A stretch of DNA of 64,000 bases from assembly GCF_900142465.1 (NCBI RefSeq), contig NZ_FRAX01000001.1, positions 372,001 to 436,000 on the forward strand, in the 5' to 3' direction. The stretch comes from Fibrobacter sp. UWH6. GTDB taxonomy: Bacteria; Fibrobacterota; Fibrobacteria; Fibrobacterales; Fibrobacteraceae. Under the pieces are notes generated by a model. It worked only from the letters and a program-made list of their open reading frames with translations. It was not told the origin of the DNA and did not search any database. Shown here in pieces: positions 49,028 to 57,642 of this stretch (positions are counted from its first letter, which is position 1; each line of letters begins with the position of its first letter). The translations under genes and the position numbers were made by a program.

Positions 49028-50176
49028 TTACCTAATACCGAAGAAAATCACCATGCTGACAATCAAGGCGAAGATGCTGATCAAGTGCATTCTCCACACG
49101 ATCTTGGAATTCATCAGGGGCTTGCTGGGGAAACGTCCGTCCCACTTCTTCTGGAAATGATGGTGCAGAGGGGCGCAAAGGAAAATGCGTCGACCTTCAC
49201 CAAAGGCCTTCTTGGTAATCTTGAACCAGGTAATCTGGAGAAGCACGGAGCAGGCTTCAGCAATGATGATGATGCAGACGATGGGAAGGAAGAGACCTGC
49301 CTGCACGAGAATGAACATAATGCCAATAGCTGCACCGAAGCCCACGGAACCGGCATCGCCCATGTAGATTTCTGCCGGAGGGCTGTTAAACCATAAGTAA
49401 GCCAGCAGAGAGCCTGCAATGGACATGGCCAGGGGGAACAGTTCATCGCAGCCCGGCAGGTAGGGAACGTGCAGGTAGTTACTGAAAATGAAGTTTCCGC
49501 TGACGTAGGCCACCAGACCGACAAAAACCATGCTAGAAAGAATAGGCACAGAAACAAGGCTGTCTAGACCATCGGTAAAGTTGGTTCCGTTGGCGGAAGC
49601 CGCAATGACGAACGTCATGAAGCCCACGAAAATCCAGTTGGGCAGGTGAATCTGGAAAACGTTGATGGGGCAGAAGGGGATGGTCAGGTCGCCCTTAAGT
49701 TCGGGAATGAACTTATAGCAGAAAATTGCCACCACCAGACTAAACAGGAAATACAGGAACAGACGCAGGGAACTGGAAATGCCGTCGGCCTTGTCCATAT
49801 AGTCGGCTGCAGTGAGCTTGCCCAGCTTGATCAGTCGTTTGGCTCGTACCTTGGCGATATCGTCGATGGCGCCAACCGCAGAGAAGGCGGCCAGCACGGC
49901 CAGAGTCGAAATGGTGTAGCCGTTCATCTTGCAAACGAGGAGGGAGACAATTTCTACCACGACTACAAGAAGGAGACCGCCCATAATGGGGGGAGATTTG
50001 CTCTTTCCGTCCTTGTCGAAGTCGCTAGTGGCATCCAGCGCCTGCAACTTGCGGATGTAAATGGGCATGAAAACCATGACCATGATGATGGAAAGCATGG
50101 CGGCAACACCTGCGCGGAACAGACGGCCGTCGAAAAGATCAATGCTGGTTAAGTGATAAAGCCACTGGCAAAGCAT
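49028..50176 (-). CDS. mraY: Phospho-N-acetylmuramoyl-pentapeptide-transferase
   Basis: A 382-residue, ten-helix membrane enzyme that transfers phospho-MurNAc-pentapeptide to undecaprenyl phosphate (lipid I). Catalytic DD is in GAIDDIAKVRAKR, the second Asp in NGTNFTDGLDSL, MGDAGS and the final APLHHHFQKK are complete. It lies outside a dcw cluster, next to a pyrophosphorylase gene. It could be the sole mraY or a paralogue; the window cannot tell. Confidence 0.93.
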   Translation of the reverse strand: MLCQWLYHLTSIDLFDGRLFRAGVAAMLSIIMVMVFMPIYIRKLQALDATSDFDKDGKSKSPPIMGGLLLVVVVEIVSLLVCKMNGYTISTLAVLAAFSAVGAIDDIAKVRAKRLIKLGKLTAADYMDKADGISSSLRLFLYFLFSLVVAIFCYKFIPELKGDLTIPFCPINVFQIHLPNWIFVGFMTFVIAASANGTNFTDGLDSLVSVPILSSMVFVGLVAYVSGNFIFSNYLHVPYLPGCDELFPLAMSIAGSLLAYLWFNSPPAEIYMGDAGSVGFGAAIGIMFILVQAGLFLPIVCIIIIAEACSVLLQITWFKITKKAFGEGRRIFLCAPLHHHFQKKWDGRFPSKPLMNSKIVWRMHLISIFALIVSMVIFFGIR

Positions 50177-50307
50177 AATTCAGTTATCAGTTAACAAAAA
50201 ACTGTTTTACAAAAAAAGAAAAAATACGGGTCCTCATACACACATCAAATAGGTAGGTCAAATTTAAAAACATTTGTTCGTTCTGTTATTTTTCTAAATT
50301 GTATTCT

Positions 50308-50691
50308 ATGGAAAAATTGCATATTGATTGCCCTCACTGTGGCGCCTCTTTTGATGTTGAACTTCAGGGCGAAAAGGCTAATATGATGGTCTTTTGCTGT
50401 GCCCAATGCAAAACACCCCTGATGTACTGTCACGGGGAAGTGGGCGAACTGGATCGCGATGAATTTGCAAACCTGCGCAAAAAGTTAAGTCGCGCCATAG
50501 AGGCCGCCGTTAGCCGTGATGGCTCCCTGGCTGGAGTTGCCGATGCACTCCGTCAGATGGTGGATGCTTCCAATGCTATCGCCGAAGAAAGGGAACCGGA
50601 ACCTAAGGCTCCCATTACCGACGAATCCCTGGCGGCCCTCCAGAAGGAACTGGATGAAATGGATGCCGAAAGCTTCCTGGACCAGCTTTAA
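50308..50691 (+). CDS. Small zinc-ribbon protein of unknown function
   Basis: A 127-residue protein. The N-terminal CPHCG ... CCAQCK segment (about 7-34) is a zinc ribbon of the kind used as a sensor of nucleic acid or protein. The rest is acidic and helical, ending EMDAESFLDQL. The ATG at 50308 is chosen. The HAD phosphatase gene starts 9 bp after its stop, so they are likely cotranscribed. Not otherwise recognised. Confidence 0.7.
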   Translation: MEKLHIDCPHCGASFDVELQGEKANMMVFCCAQCKTPLMYCHGEVGELDRDEFANLRKKLSRAIEAAVSRDGSLAGVADALRQMVDASNAIAEEREPEPKAPITDESLAALQKELDEMDAESFLDQL

Positions 50692-50700
50692 GGGGCCTGT

Positions 50701-51570
50701 ATGAAAATCCTTTTCTCTGACCTAGACGGTACTTTGCTGACCGACGAGAAGCTTATCCTTGACGAGGATATGGCTGCCATTCAGCATATGTTGGATCAGG
50801 GAAACAAGTTCCTTATTACGACTGGACGTCCACTGACAAGTGCTAAAAAATTGGCCAAGAAGTATGGATTCTTCAAACCTGGCTTTTTCCTGGTCAGCTT
50901 TAATGGCGGACTTATTTACGATTGTGCCACCGAGCAGCCGATCCTTACCCGACGTATTCCCGTAGAATCCGTCAAGTCCATTATGGATGCCGCCCATTCC
51001 TGTGGTATGCACGCCCATACCTATGCCGGTGACCTGGTTATTTCAGAATATGAGACGGACCAACTGAAAAAGTACTGCGAAACGATGATGATGGACTACC
51101 TCGTTGTAGACAACGTTGTGGAGTACTTCGCCTCTCTAGAAAGTGAAACGGCTCCGGTTGCCCCCGCAGTCCCTATCAACGTGGTCGTAAAGCCGTCTCC
51201 CATCAAGGTGAACGTCATTACCCCCTTCGGACACGGAAGCCTCGAAGAATTCCGAACCGAAATGCGTAAAACCACTGCCGGCAACCTGTTTGACGTTTTT
51301 AGCAAACCTGAAATGCTGGAATTTTCAAACCTGAAATCCAACAAGGGTGACGCTGTTCGATTCATGGCGGATTTCTATAAAGTCCCTCTGTCCGATACGA
51401 TTGCCTGCGGTGACGAAGAAAATGACTGTCCCATGATCGAGGCCGCCGGTCTTGGCGTTGCCATGGTCAACGGATCCGAAATTGCCAAGTCCAAGGCAGA
51501 CTACATTACCGAAGCAGACAACAATCATGGCGGAATTGCCGAAGTCATCCGCAAGTTCGTGATTAGATAA
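50701..51570 (+). CDS. Cof-type HAD-superfamily phosphatase
   Basis: A 289-residue HAD hydrolase. Motif I FSDLDGTLL with both catalytic aspartates, motif II ITTGR, a type C2 cap (about 85-200), then NKGDAVRFM (Lys) and motif IV CGDEENDCPM. Usually dephosphorylates sugar phosphates or nucleotides such as FMN precursors; substrate unknown. An insertion rich in Pro/Val (about 150-165) lies in the cap. Confidence 0.9.
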   Translation: MKILFSDLDGTLLTDEKLILDEDMAAIQHMLDQGNKFLITTGRPLTSAKKLAKKYGFFKPGFFLVSFNGGLIYDCATEQPILTRRIPVESVKSIMDAAHSCGMHAHTYAGDLVISEYETDQLKKYCETMMMDYLVVDNVVEYFASLESETAPVAPAVPINVVVKPSPIKVNVITPFGHGSLEEFRTEMRKTTAGNLFDVFSKPEMLEFSNLKSNKGDAVRFMADFYKVPLSDTIACGDEENDCPMIEAAGLGVAMVNGSEIAKSKADYITEADNNHGGIAEVIRKFVIR

Positions 51571-51597
51571 GATCCAATCTTTTCTAGATTTGGGTCC

Positions 51598-54081
51598 ATG
51601 AAAAAATGGTTCGCCTCCCTTAACCTTGGGAAGAAGGAAGCATCCATTGCTGCAGCAACGCTTGCGGTTATGGTTGTAGCCTTCTTGATTTTTAACAACC
51701 TGACAGTTCCTTTCGCTAGACGTTGGGATATTGACTGGGGTTATTATTCCATCTTGTTGACCTTCATTTTGCTGTTGGTCGGTGTCGTTATAAACATCCC
51801 TTCGACCTCAAAGCATTTGAAGTCGTTCCTGCCCTCAGGAAAGCCTATGTGCGGCTTTGTCCTGGTGACCTTGATTTTTTCTGTTTTCATGTTTGGAAAC
51901 ATCGGAAATACCCACCGGGTCCTCAGTGATGAAACTAGCTGGGAGTCTATGGGCCTGCAGATGTATTTCCAGCATACAGGGGGAATTTGCAACGAAGGTA
52001 TCTGGAATGGCGACGTTCTGGATTGCAAGAATGAAGTAAATAACTTCAAGGGCAAGGCTCTAGGATTTGTCTATTCCCTGGTGTTTAACTTTGCAGAACC
52101 GAATCGCGATACGGCCTTGTTGGTCAATTATCCGTTCTATTTGCTAAGCCTGCTGTTCTTCTTCCTGGCTTTATCAAAATGGTTTAAGAATGGCTGGACG
52201 GCCCTGGCGGCAACAGCATTCCTGGGTGGTATGCCTATATACTTGTTGCAGGCCCGTTCCGCTTCTACCGAAGTGCTTTATATTTTCCTGCTCTCGGTAC
52301 TTATGGCCTGGTACGCCTTTGTTCCCGCCAACAAGGTGAACTGGAAACATTTCATGCTGACTGTTCCCTTATTGGGCTTCTTTGCCCAGACCCGTCAGGA
52401 AACCGTTTTTGCGTTTATTCCCTTTGCCCTTTATTATCATAAGTATTTCCTGGAAAAGGTACATCGTCTGCCCCTCTTTGTTCTGGCGGTAATTACTGTC
52501 AGCTGGCCCTCTGTAAATACCATGGCCGCTTATCGAGGTTATGATTTCCAGGGTGGGGAGCACGCCGCTCATTCCTTTGAAAACTTGTGGTTCAATCTGA
52601 AGACTAATATTGAAGTCATGCTGAACCTGAAGGAAGACCCCTCCTTCGGCGGCATTATGATGAACCCCTTCTATACCAGTTTTACCATTATCCTGTTGGT
52701 GGCAACGGTGTGGCTTCTGGTTCGTGCAGTTGCCTTTAAGCGTTACCGTAAGGGATTGCTACTCGGTCTAACGTTCTGTCTCCAGATTTTCGTAATCATG
52801 TTTAACGTGTCTGGAACTTTTACCATCGACATCAACCAGCGATACGTACTTGTCGCCTTGCCGCTGTTTGCATTGATCATGGCTTTGGGCCTTTTCGATG
52901 CTCTTCAGTTTGCAACTAAAATGCGTCTCGATGCCGCAGGCAAGATTGTCGCCTTGATCGCTTGCCTTATGTCTGTGGGGCTGATGGTCTATCACGGAAA
53001 CAGCTATCGCAGCAATATGCTTTACTACAAGAACAAATTGCTGGGCGAAGAAGATTACCTGAATACGGCTTTGGCCTCGTATCCCGAAAAGTCAATTTTC
53101 ATCTATTCTCGTCCCTGGCAGATGCTGGCTTCTGGTCACAGCGCCTTTAGCGAACGAACCTTCATGGGGTGGGATACTGAAACATTCGCCAAGTGGTCCC
53201 AGGTTTCCAATGGCAATATCTATCTGGTCCGAGGCCAGGACGGCTATGGTGAATTGAACCGCAAGAGCCGAGTGGTTGGCTTCAAGACTACGACCCAGAT
53301 TGACGGCATCCTTAACGACTATAAGAATGAACGCGTCCTGCTGGAACCTAAACTGTTTGGCTATCCTCTGGCGATTTACAAGATCATTGCCAAGAAGGGC
53401 GTGTCCGCTTACCAGCAGAATATGTTTGTCTCCGAAATGGAAAACAACAGCTTCGTGGTCAGCAAGATGTTCCCCGAGTCCATTACCTGCCAGTATAGCT
53501 TGAACGGCGAACTGCAGGAAGATCTCGTGGTCTCCCTGAATTCTGATACGCTGCAGCTTGATTCTGCAAAAATCAGGGCCGGTATGAACCGCGCTAGCCT
53601 TGAATGTCTGATGCCCGATAACGACACCATGCGTGTGCTTAAGGACTTCTTTATCGAAGATCCTAATGTTCTGCTTCTTTCATCCCTCAAGATTGATAGT
53701 TATTCTCAGGATTGGGGCTCTCCCCAGATTAATGAATCCGTAGAACATCATCGTCTAACGCTAGATGAAGAAGTCTTCCGCTACGGTATCGGTTCCCATG
53801 CAAATTCCAGCATCGTGTTCAAGCTGCCTGCATCATATAGCGTGCTGCACTCCGTTATTGGTCTAGATGACGAAAGTGCTTGCGGTGATGGTGCCAGCTT
53901 CATCATTACAGGCGACGGGCGTGAATTGTTCCGCAGCAAGCGTCTGTACCCGACAGAAAAGCAGTCTATCGATGTGGACGTCGCTGGCGTAAAAACGATT
54001 GTGCTGGGAATCGACATGGGCGGAAACAAGGATTGCGACCACGGTGACTGGGCCAACATCTGGCTGGAGAAGGCTAAGTGA
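51598..54081 (+). CDS. GT-C type membrane glycosyltransferase with C-terminal NPCBM domain
   Basis: An 827-residue protein. About ten to twelve transmembrane helices in residues 15-460 with an early periplasmic loop holding SDETSWESMG (the acidic site expected for GT-C/ArnT-PMT enzymes) and short positively charged loops. A periplasmic region follows (about 465-690). The final 110 residues match NPCBM, a novel putative carbohydrate-binding module: YGIGSHANSSIVFKLP, VIGLDDESACGDGASF and DWANIWLEKA. It presumably transfers a sugar from a lipid-linked donor to an envelope or exported acceptor. The next gene overlaps by 4 bases (GTGA), so the two act together. Confidence 0.82.
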   Translation: MKKWFASLNLGKKEASIAAATLAVMVVAFLIFNNLTVPFARRWDIDWGYYSILLTFILLLVGVVINIPSTSKHLKSFLPSGKPMCGFVLVTLIFSVFMFGNIGNTHRVLSDETSWESMGLQMYFQHTGGICNEGIWNGDVLDCKNEVNNFKGKALGFVYSLVFNFAEPNRDTALLVNYPFYLLSLLFFFLALSKWFKNGWTALAATAFLGGMPIYLLQARSASTEVLYIFLLSVLMAWYAFVPANKVNWKHFMLTVPLLGFFAQTRQETVFAFIPFALYYHKYFLEKVHRLPLFVLAVITVSWPSVNTMAAYRGYDFQGGEHAAHSFENLWFNLKTNIEVMLNLKEDPSFGGIMMNPFYTSFTIILLVATVWLLVRAVAFKRYRKGLLLGLTFCLQIFVIMFNVSGTFTIDINQRYVLVALPLFALIMALGLFDALQFATKMRLDAAGKIVALIACLMSVGLMVYHGNSYRSNMLYYKNKLLGEEDYLNTALASYPEKSIFIYSRPWQMLASGHSAFSERTFMGWDTETFAKWSQVSNGNIYLVRGQDGYGELNRKSRVVGFKTTTQIDGILNDYKNERVLLEPKLFGYPLAIYKIIAKKGVSAYQQNMFVSEMENNSFVVSKMFPESITCQYSLNGELQEDLVVSLNSDTLQLDSAKIRAGMNRASLECLMPDNDTMRVLKDFFIEDPNVLLLSSLKIDSYSQDWGSPQINESVEHHRLTLDEEVFRYGIGSHANSSIVFKLPASYSVLHSVIGLDDESACGDGASFIITGDGRELFRSKRLYPTEKQSIDVDVAGVKTIVLGIDMGGNKDCDHGDWANIWLEKAK

Positions 54082-55175
54082 AAGTCCTAGTGGCTCCTTT
54101 GGATTGGGGCCTTGGGCATGCCACTCGGTGCGTGCCCGTTATTCGTGAATTCCTGCGTCAGGGCGCCAAGGTCGAACTGGCTGTGGTAAAGTCCAACGCG
54201 GGATTGCTGCGTCGGATCTTTCCGAACCTGCGTCAGCATCTGGCTCCCAGCTACAATATTGTATATCCGAAACATGGCTATAACATGGGGCTGTGGCTTT
54301 TGAAAAATGGAGCCCATCTAAATAAGGTGATTCGTTTTGAACGGATGTATGCCGAAAAAATGGTGGAGTCCCATGGCTTCGACGTCCTTGTTTCTGATAA
54401 CCGATTTGGTTTTTACAGCAGGAAGGCGAAGTCGATCTACATGACGCATCAGCGCCGTATTGCGTTCCCTCCGATGCTATCGGCTTTTGAACCTACGGGA
54501 ATCTTGTGGCATGCTGCCGTCATGCGCCATTTTGACGAAGTCTGGGTTCCTGACTTGCCGGAATATCCGGGCTTTGCCGGAAGAATGTCTCACGTTTCCC
54601 TTGTGCCCCGTCCTATAAAGTTTGTGGGGGCCCTGTCTAGATTTGCGGGGCAGGAGACTCGACAAAAAGAACAGGCTGCGCCGAAGTACAAGTTTGTTGC
54701 CGTGGTTTCTGGCGTGGAACCGGCCCGAAGCCGTTTTGAAAATATGCTGAAAGAGGCTTTTTCAAAAATTGAAGGACGCCACGCAATTATCATGGGACGT
54801 CCCGCTCTGGGTGTAAAGAGCTGGAACGAAGGGAATGTGGATTTCTTTACCCACCTGGAAGATGAAGCCTTTGCCGAAACCATTCAATCTGCAGATTGGG
54901 TTGTTTCCCGTGGAGGATATTCGACCATTATGGATATGGCCGTTCTCAAGGCGAAGTGCATTTTTGTTCCGACTCCCGGACAATACGAACAAGTTGTTCT
55001 TGCCCGTGATTTAGCGGAAGCCAGGTCTGCGTTGACTATTGATGAAAAGAACTTTGACGACCGTAGTTTGTTGCAAATGATCTCTCAATCTTCGGATGAC
55101 GTTCGGCTCCCTGATACCCCAAAAAATGAACTTTTGAAACAGGCCGTTCTGCAATCCTTTAGAAAAAGAGTTTGA
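54078..55175 (+). CDS. GT28/MurG-like glycosyltransferase
   Basis: A 365-residue cytoplasmic GT-B fold protein. N-terminal DWGLGHATRCVPV (Gly-rich loop with GLGHxxR) and C-terminal DWVVSRGGYSTIMDMA with PTPGQYEQ resemble the UDP-GlcNAc site of MurG-type and related LPS transferases. A GTG start overlaps the upstream stop. Donor and acceptor unknown; likely makes a lipid-linked precursor used by the membrane transferase encoded just before it. Confidence 0.78.
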   Translation: MKVLVAPLDWGLGHATRCVPVIREFLRQGAKVELAVVKSNAGLLRRIFPNLRQHLAPSYNIVYPKHGYNMGLWLLKNGAHLNKVIRFERMYAEKMVESHGFDVLVSDNRFGFYSRKAKSIYMTHQRRIAFPPMLSAFEPTGILWHAAVMRHFDEVWVPDLPEYPGFAGRMSHVSLVPRPIKFVGALSRFAGQETRQKEQAAPKYKFVAVVSGVEPARSRFENMLKEAFSKIEGRHAIIMGRPALGVKSWNEGNVDFFTHLEDEAFAETIQSADWVVSRGGYSTIMDMAVLKAKCIFVPTPGQYEQVVLARDLAEARSALTIDEKNFDDRSLLQMISQSSDDVRLPDTPKNELLKQAVLQSFRKRV

Positions 55176-55227
55176 TAAAAAAATTGGTACCGTAATAAAA
55201 AAGTCTAACTTTATAAAAAGAGAATTT

Positions 55228-55917
55228 ATGCCTCAGTTTGTATTAGCCTTTCCCATGACCTGCGAAGCTTCCGCTCCGGTGGTTATCAACGAAAATGTAA
55301 CCTTGGCCGCCGATGCCAAGTCTGCCATTATCCCTGGCTGTACGGTCATGTTTAATGTGGTTCGCAAGGAACATGTTGATGGACTTGCTGGAATCTTCAG
55401 GGAACACCAGGATATTTCTGCCGATGCCGCTTCCGCTATCGAAGCTCACAAATCCTTGCTGTTCCTGCTGGGAGAGGCTAAGAATGTTGACGAAGTGAAT
55501 CAGGTGAACATGGCAATTCTCAAGATGTTTTCTGCAGGCGCCCTGGGCGTTTACATGCAGCAATCCGGTGCCGCCTGGAGTGTCGAGGGGTTCCGCGAAG
55601 AAGTGGGGGATGGAGAATATCCCATGGACCCGTGGATTAATTTCGTAGAAAATGGAGACCTTCTCTATACCCTGGGCTTGGCCTGCTTTGGCTTGCCGGA
55701 TCTTTGTGTCTCAGCTTCCGAAGAAGATGCCCAGAGCAAGTTGCTTTTTGTGGCAGATGCCTTGTTTGGTGATGGCATTCCGGCAAAATCCGGTTCTGAA
55801 GTGGATCTTGAAGAAGACGGTATTTATGTCCTACGTCTTGAAACCAAGAATCCCTTCCCCAAGGATTCACCGGAATTTAACCGTCAGGGTATTTTCCGCA
55901 TCGTTAAGAAAAAGTAA
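55228..55917 (+). CDS. Conserved-looking cytoplasmic protein of unknown function
   Basis: A 229-residue acidic protein without signal peptide or membrane helix. Segments FSAGALGVYMQQSGAAWS and DPWINFVENGD look like the central part of DUF4261-type proteins, but I could not confirm this. GAGAATTT precedes the ATG. Single gene with its own terminator behind it. Confidence 0.6.
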   Translation: MPQFVLAFPMTCEASAPVVINENVTLAADAKSAIIPGCTVMFNVVRKEHVDGLAGIFREHQDISADAASAIEAHKSLLFLLGEAKNVDEVNQVNMAILKMFSAGALGVYMQQSGAAWSVEGFREEVGDGEYPMDPWINFVENGDLLYTLGLACFGLPDLCVSASEEDAQSKLLFVADALFGDGIPAKSGSEVDLEEDGIYVLRLETKNPFPKDSPEFNRQGIFRIVKKK

Positions 55918-55927
55918 AACGAAAACA

Positions 55928-55962
55928 AAAACACCCAACCTTGCGGCTGGGTGTTTTTTTGG
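55928..55962 (+). terminator. Terminator of the gene at 55228
   Basis: ACACCCAACC-TTGC-GGCTGGGTGT hairpin followed by seven T. Confidence 0.9.
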
Positions 55963-56121
55963 GGGGTTAGGAGGAGAACAAAGAGTTCTTGATTGTTAAG
56001 ATAGTAATCTCCGTGAAATTTTGGCAACTCAAAGTGGTTAAATTTTTTTTGAGTGTTATTTTTATCACAATGCAATTCGATTATATTTGTCTTATTAGCA
56101 GAAAAATTTCTTGGAGAAGAT

Positions 56122-56535
56122 ATGAGTTGTAGAATTTTGATGCGCTTTGTAGGCGAAACGGACCAACTTTCTGGTGTTTATGACGAAATTATGGAAAGTT
56201 TCCCTGATGCAGAGCTCCCAAGTGAAGACTGCGGCGAATGGTATTCTGTAGACGACGTCATGATGGACGAGTATGAATGCCGTTTTGAGGAATTGCCTGA
56301 AAGCGCCCTGATGGCCATGGACGGATCCATTTTTGTGGAAGATGAACTGCCCGAGGAATTCTTTGCTGAACTGATGGAACGCTTCGAGAAAGTCTTCGGA
56401 GCCTTTAAGTGGGCTAGCCTTGATGTAGGCGTAGGTTGTGGCACCAGTGATGGCTGGGGAGAATTTAACCCGGAATACGCAGACGATGGTTCTGACGAAG
56501 CTAACGAAATTTCAGAAGCTGTTATAGGATTTTAA
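56122..56535 (+). CDS. Very acidic small protein of unknown function
   Basis: A 137-residue protein with about one third Asp/Glu. The ATG at 56122 is chosen because GGAGA lies 6-7 nt upstream; an upstream in-frame extension would read an AT-rich, non-coding stretch. No known domain is visible. The following gene remnant begins 2 bp after the stop, so they were probably cotranscribed; acidic small proteins paired with small partners can be immunity proteins or DNA mimics, but nothing here proves it. Confidence 0.6.
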   Translation: MSCRILMRFVGETDQLSGVYDEIMESFPDAELPSEDCGEWYSVDDVMMDEYECRFEELPESALMAMDGSIFVEDELPEEFFAELMERFEKVFGAFKWASLDVGVGCGTSDGWGEFNPEYADDGSDEANEISEAVIGF

Positions 56536-56536
56536 T

Positions 56537-56738
56537 ATGAATTACAATGTAATTACCGCAGAAGAACTTCAAAAGAATCCGATCAAGATGATTGAAGGTT
56601 TTGGTCTGCAAGATACTTTTCGCCCAGAAGTTTGATGAACAAAGCTTCATCGACAAGAGCATTCTTGATCGCTGGTACGCAAACGATACAATGCACACCT
56701 TGTACATTGCTGAAATCGAAAAAGTTCTGGCAAAGTGA
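56537..56738 (+). pseudogene. Frameshifted small gene
   Basis: Begins MNYNVITAEELQKNPIKMI and hits TGA at 56633-56635. The +1 frame continues with a coherent coding tail (ILFAQKFDEQSFIDKSILDR ... IEKVLAK) to TGA at 56736-56738. A single-base indel near 56590-56620 would join them into one protein of about 67 residues. Either a broken gene, programmed frameshift or sequence error. Confidence 0.6.
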
Positions 56739-56762
56739 CGCCTTTAGGTGGCTCGAGACTTT

Positions 56763-57053
56763 ATGAATAAAGGAAAATCTCCCGATAGACAAGAAGAAAT
56801 ACTCAATACTCTTGGGCAAAATCTTGATGAGATGTTGGCGATTCTAGAAGAAGATTCTGACCGGGCTCGCGCAGGCTGGGATCACGCTGCTGCTTCGCTT
56901 ACCGCATCGAAGATGACGGGGGAGGAACTTCGCCAGAAGTGCAAAAAATACATTCCCGTTCTTCGCAAACTTTTGAAGATTCCACCAGTTTGTTATCTGT
57001 TTAGGTCCGTGATTGAGTTGGCTGACAAATACTCCTGGCTAAAAAAGTCTTAA
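56763..57053 (+). CDS. Small helical protein of unknown function
   Basis: A 96-residue charged helical protein (MNKGKSPDRQEEIL...). The ATG at 56763 is chosen; GTG at 56748 is an alternative. No domain recognised. It follows the frameshifted remnant by 24 bp and has its own terminator, so the three small genes at 56122-57053 form one unit. Confidence 0.55.
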   Translation: MNKGKSPDRQEEILNTLGQNLDEMLAILEEDSDRARAGWDHAAASLTASKMTGEELRQKCKKYIPVLRKLLKIPPVCYLFRSVIELADKYSWLKKS

Positions 57054-57065
57054 GAATGAAATAAG

Positions 57066-57100
57066 GAAAACCCTCGGTGAATGTGAACCGAGGGCTTTCT
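57066..57100. terminator. Terminator shared by the small-gene unit and ilvN
   Basis: CCCTCGGT-GAATGTGA-ACCGAGGG hairpin with A-run before and CTTTCTT after; usable in both directions. Confidence 0.85.
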
Positions 57101-57126
57101 TAATTGGTCAACAAAGCGTAATAAAA

Positions 57127-57621
57127 CTAAGTCTTGTCTTCACCGCGGAGCATGATGACCTTACCGGTGCGGATGTATTCGACGATTTCGAACTTCTGGC
57201 ACAGGCTCTTCATGGCATCGATCTTATCGGTGTTGCCGGTAATCTGGATGATCATGGAGTTTTCGGTCATGTCAACGGTAACAGCCTTGAAGTGATCGCA
57301 GAGCTGCAGGATTTCGGTACGCTGTTCCGGAGCGCAACGAACCTTGATCAAGGCAAGTTCCTTTTCCACCACGTTCATGTTGGTATGGTCCTTGGCCTGC
57401 ACAACGTCAACCAGCTTTTCCAGCTGCTTGATGATCTGCATCAAGATTTCGGGATTACCGTGAGCCACAATGTTCATGCGGCTGAAGTTGGGGTCCAGCG
57501 TGGGGGACACGACCAGGGAGTCGATGTTGTAACCACGGCGGGAGAACACCAGAGCGATGCGAACGAGCACGCCCGGGCGGTTTGCGACTAACAAGCTAAT
57601 AGAATGAGCTGTAGAAATCAT
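57127..57621 (-). CDS. ilvN: Acetolactate synthase small (regulatory) subunit
   Basis: A 164-residue protein with an N-terminal ACT domain (SISLLVANRPGVLVRIALVFSRRGYNIDSL, shown in part: NRPGVLVRIALVF) and the C-terminal ALS_ss_C domain. It activates the catalytic subunit and mediates feedback by valine. It follows ilvB after 21 bp on the same strand. Confidence 0.96.
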   Translation of the reverse strand: MISTAHSISLLVANRPGVLVRIALVFSRRGYNIDSLVVSPTLDPNFSRMNIVAHGNPEILMQIIKQLEKLVDVVQAKDHTNMNVVEKELALIKVRCAPEQRTEILQLCDHFKAVTVDMTENSMIIQITGNTDKIDAMKSLCQKFEIVEYIRTGKVIMLRGEDKT

Positions 57622-57642
57622 TTTTTTATCTCCTTTCCGTGA

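Noticed and set aside
49028-50176. dcw cell-division cluster around mraY
   Set aside because: No mur or fts genes flank it; neighbours are a UDP-sugar pyrophosphorylase and unrelated small genes.
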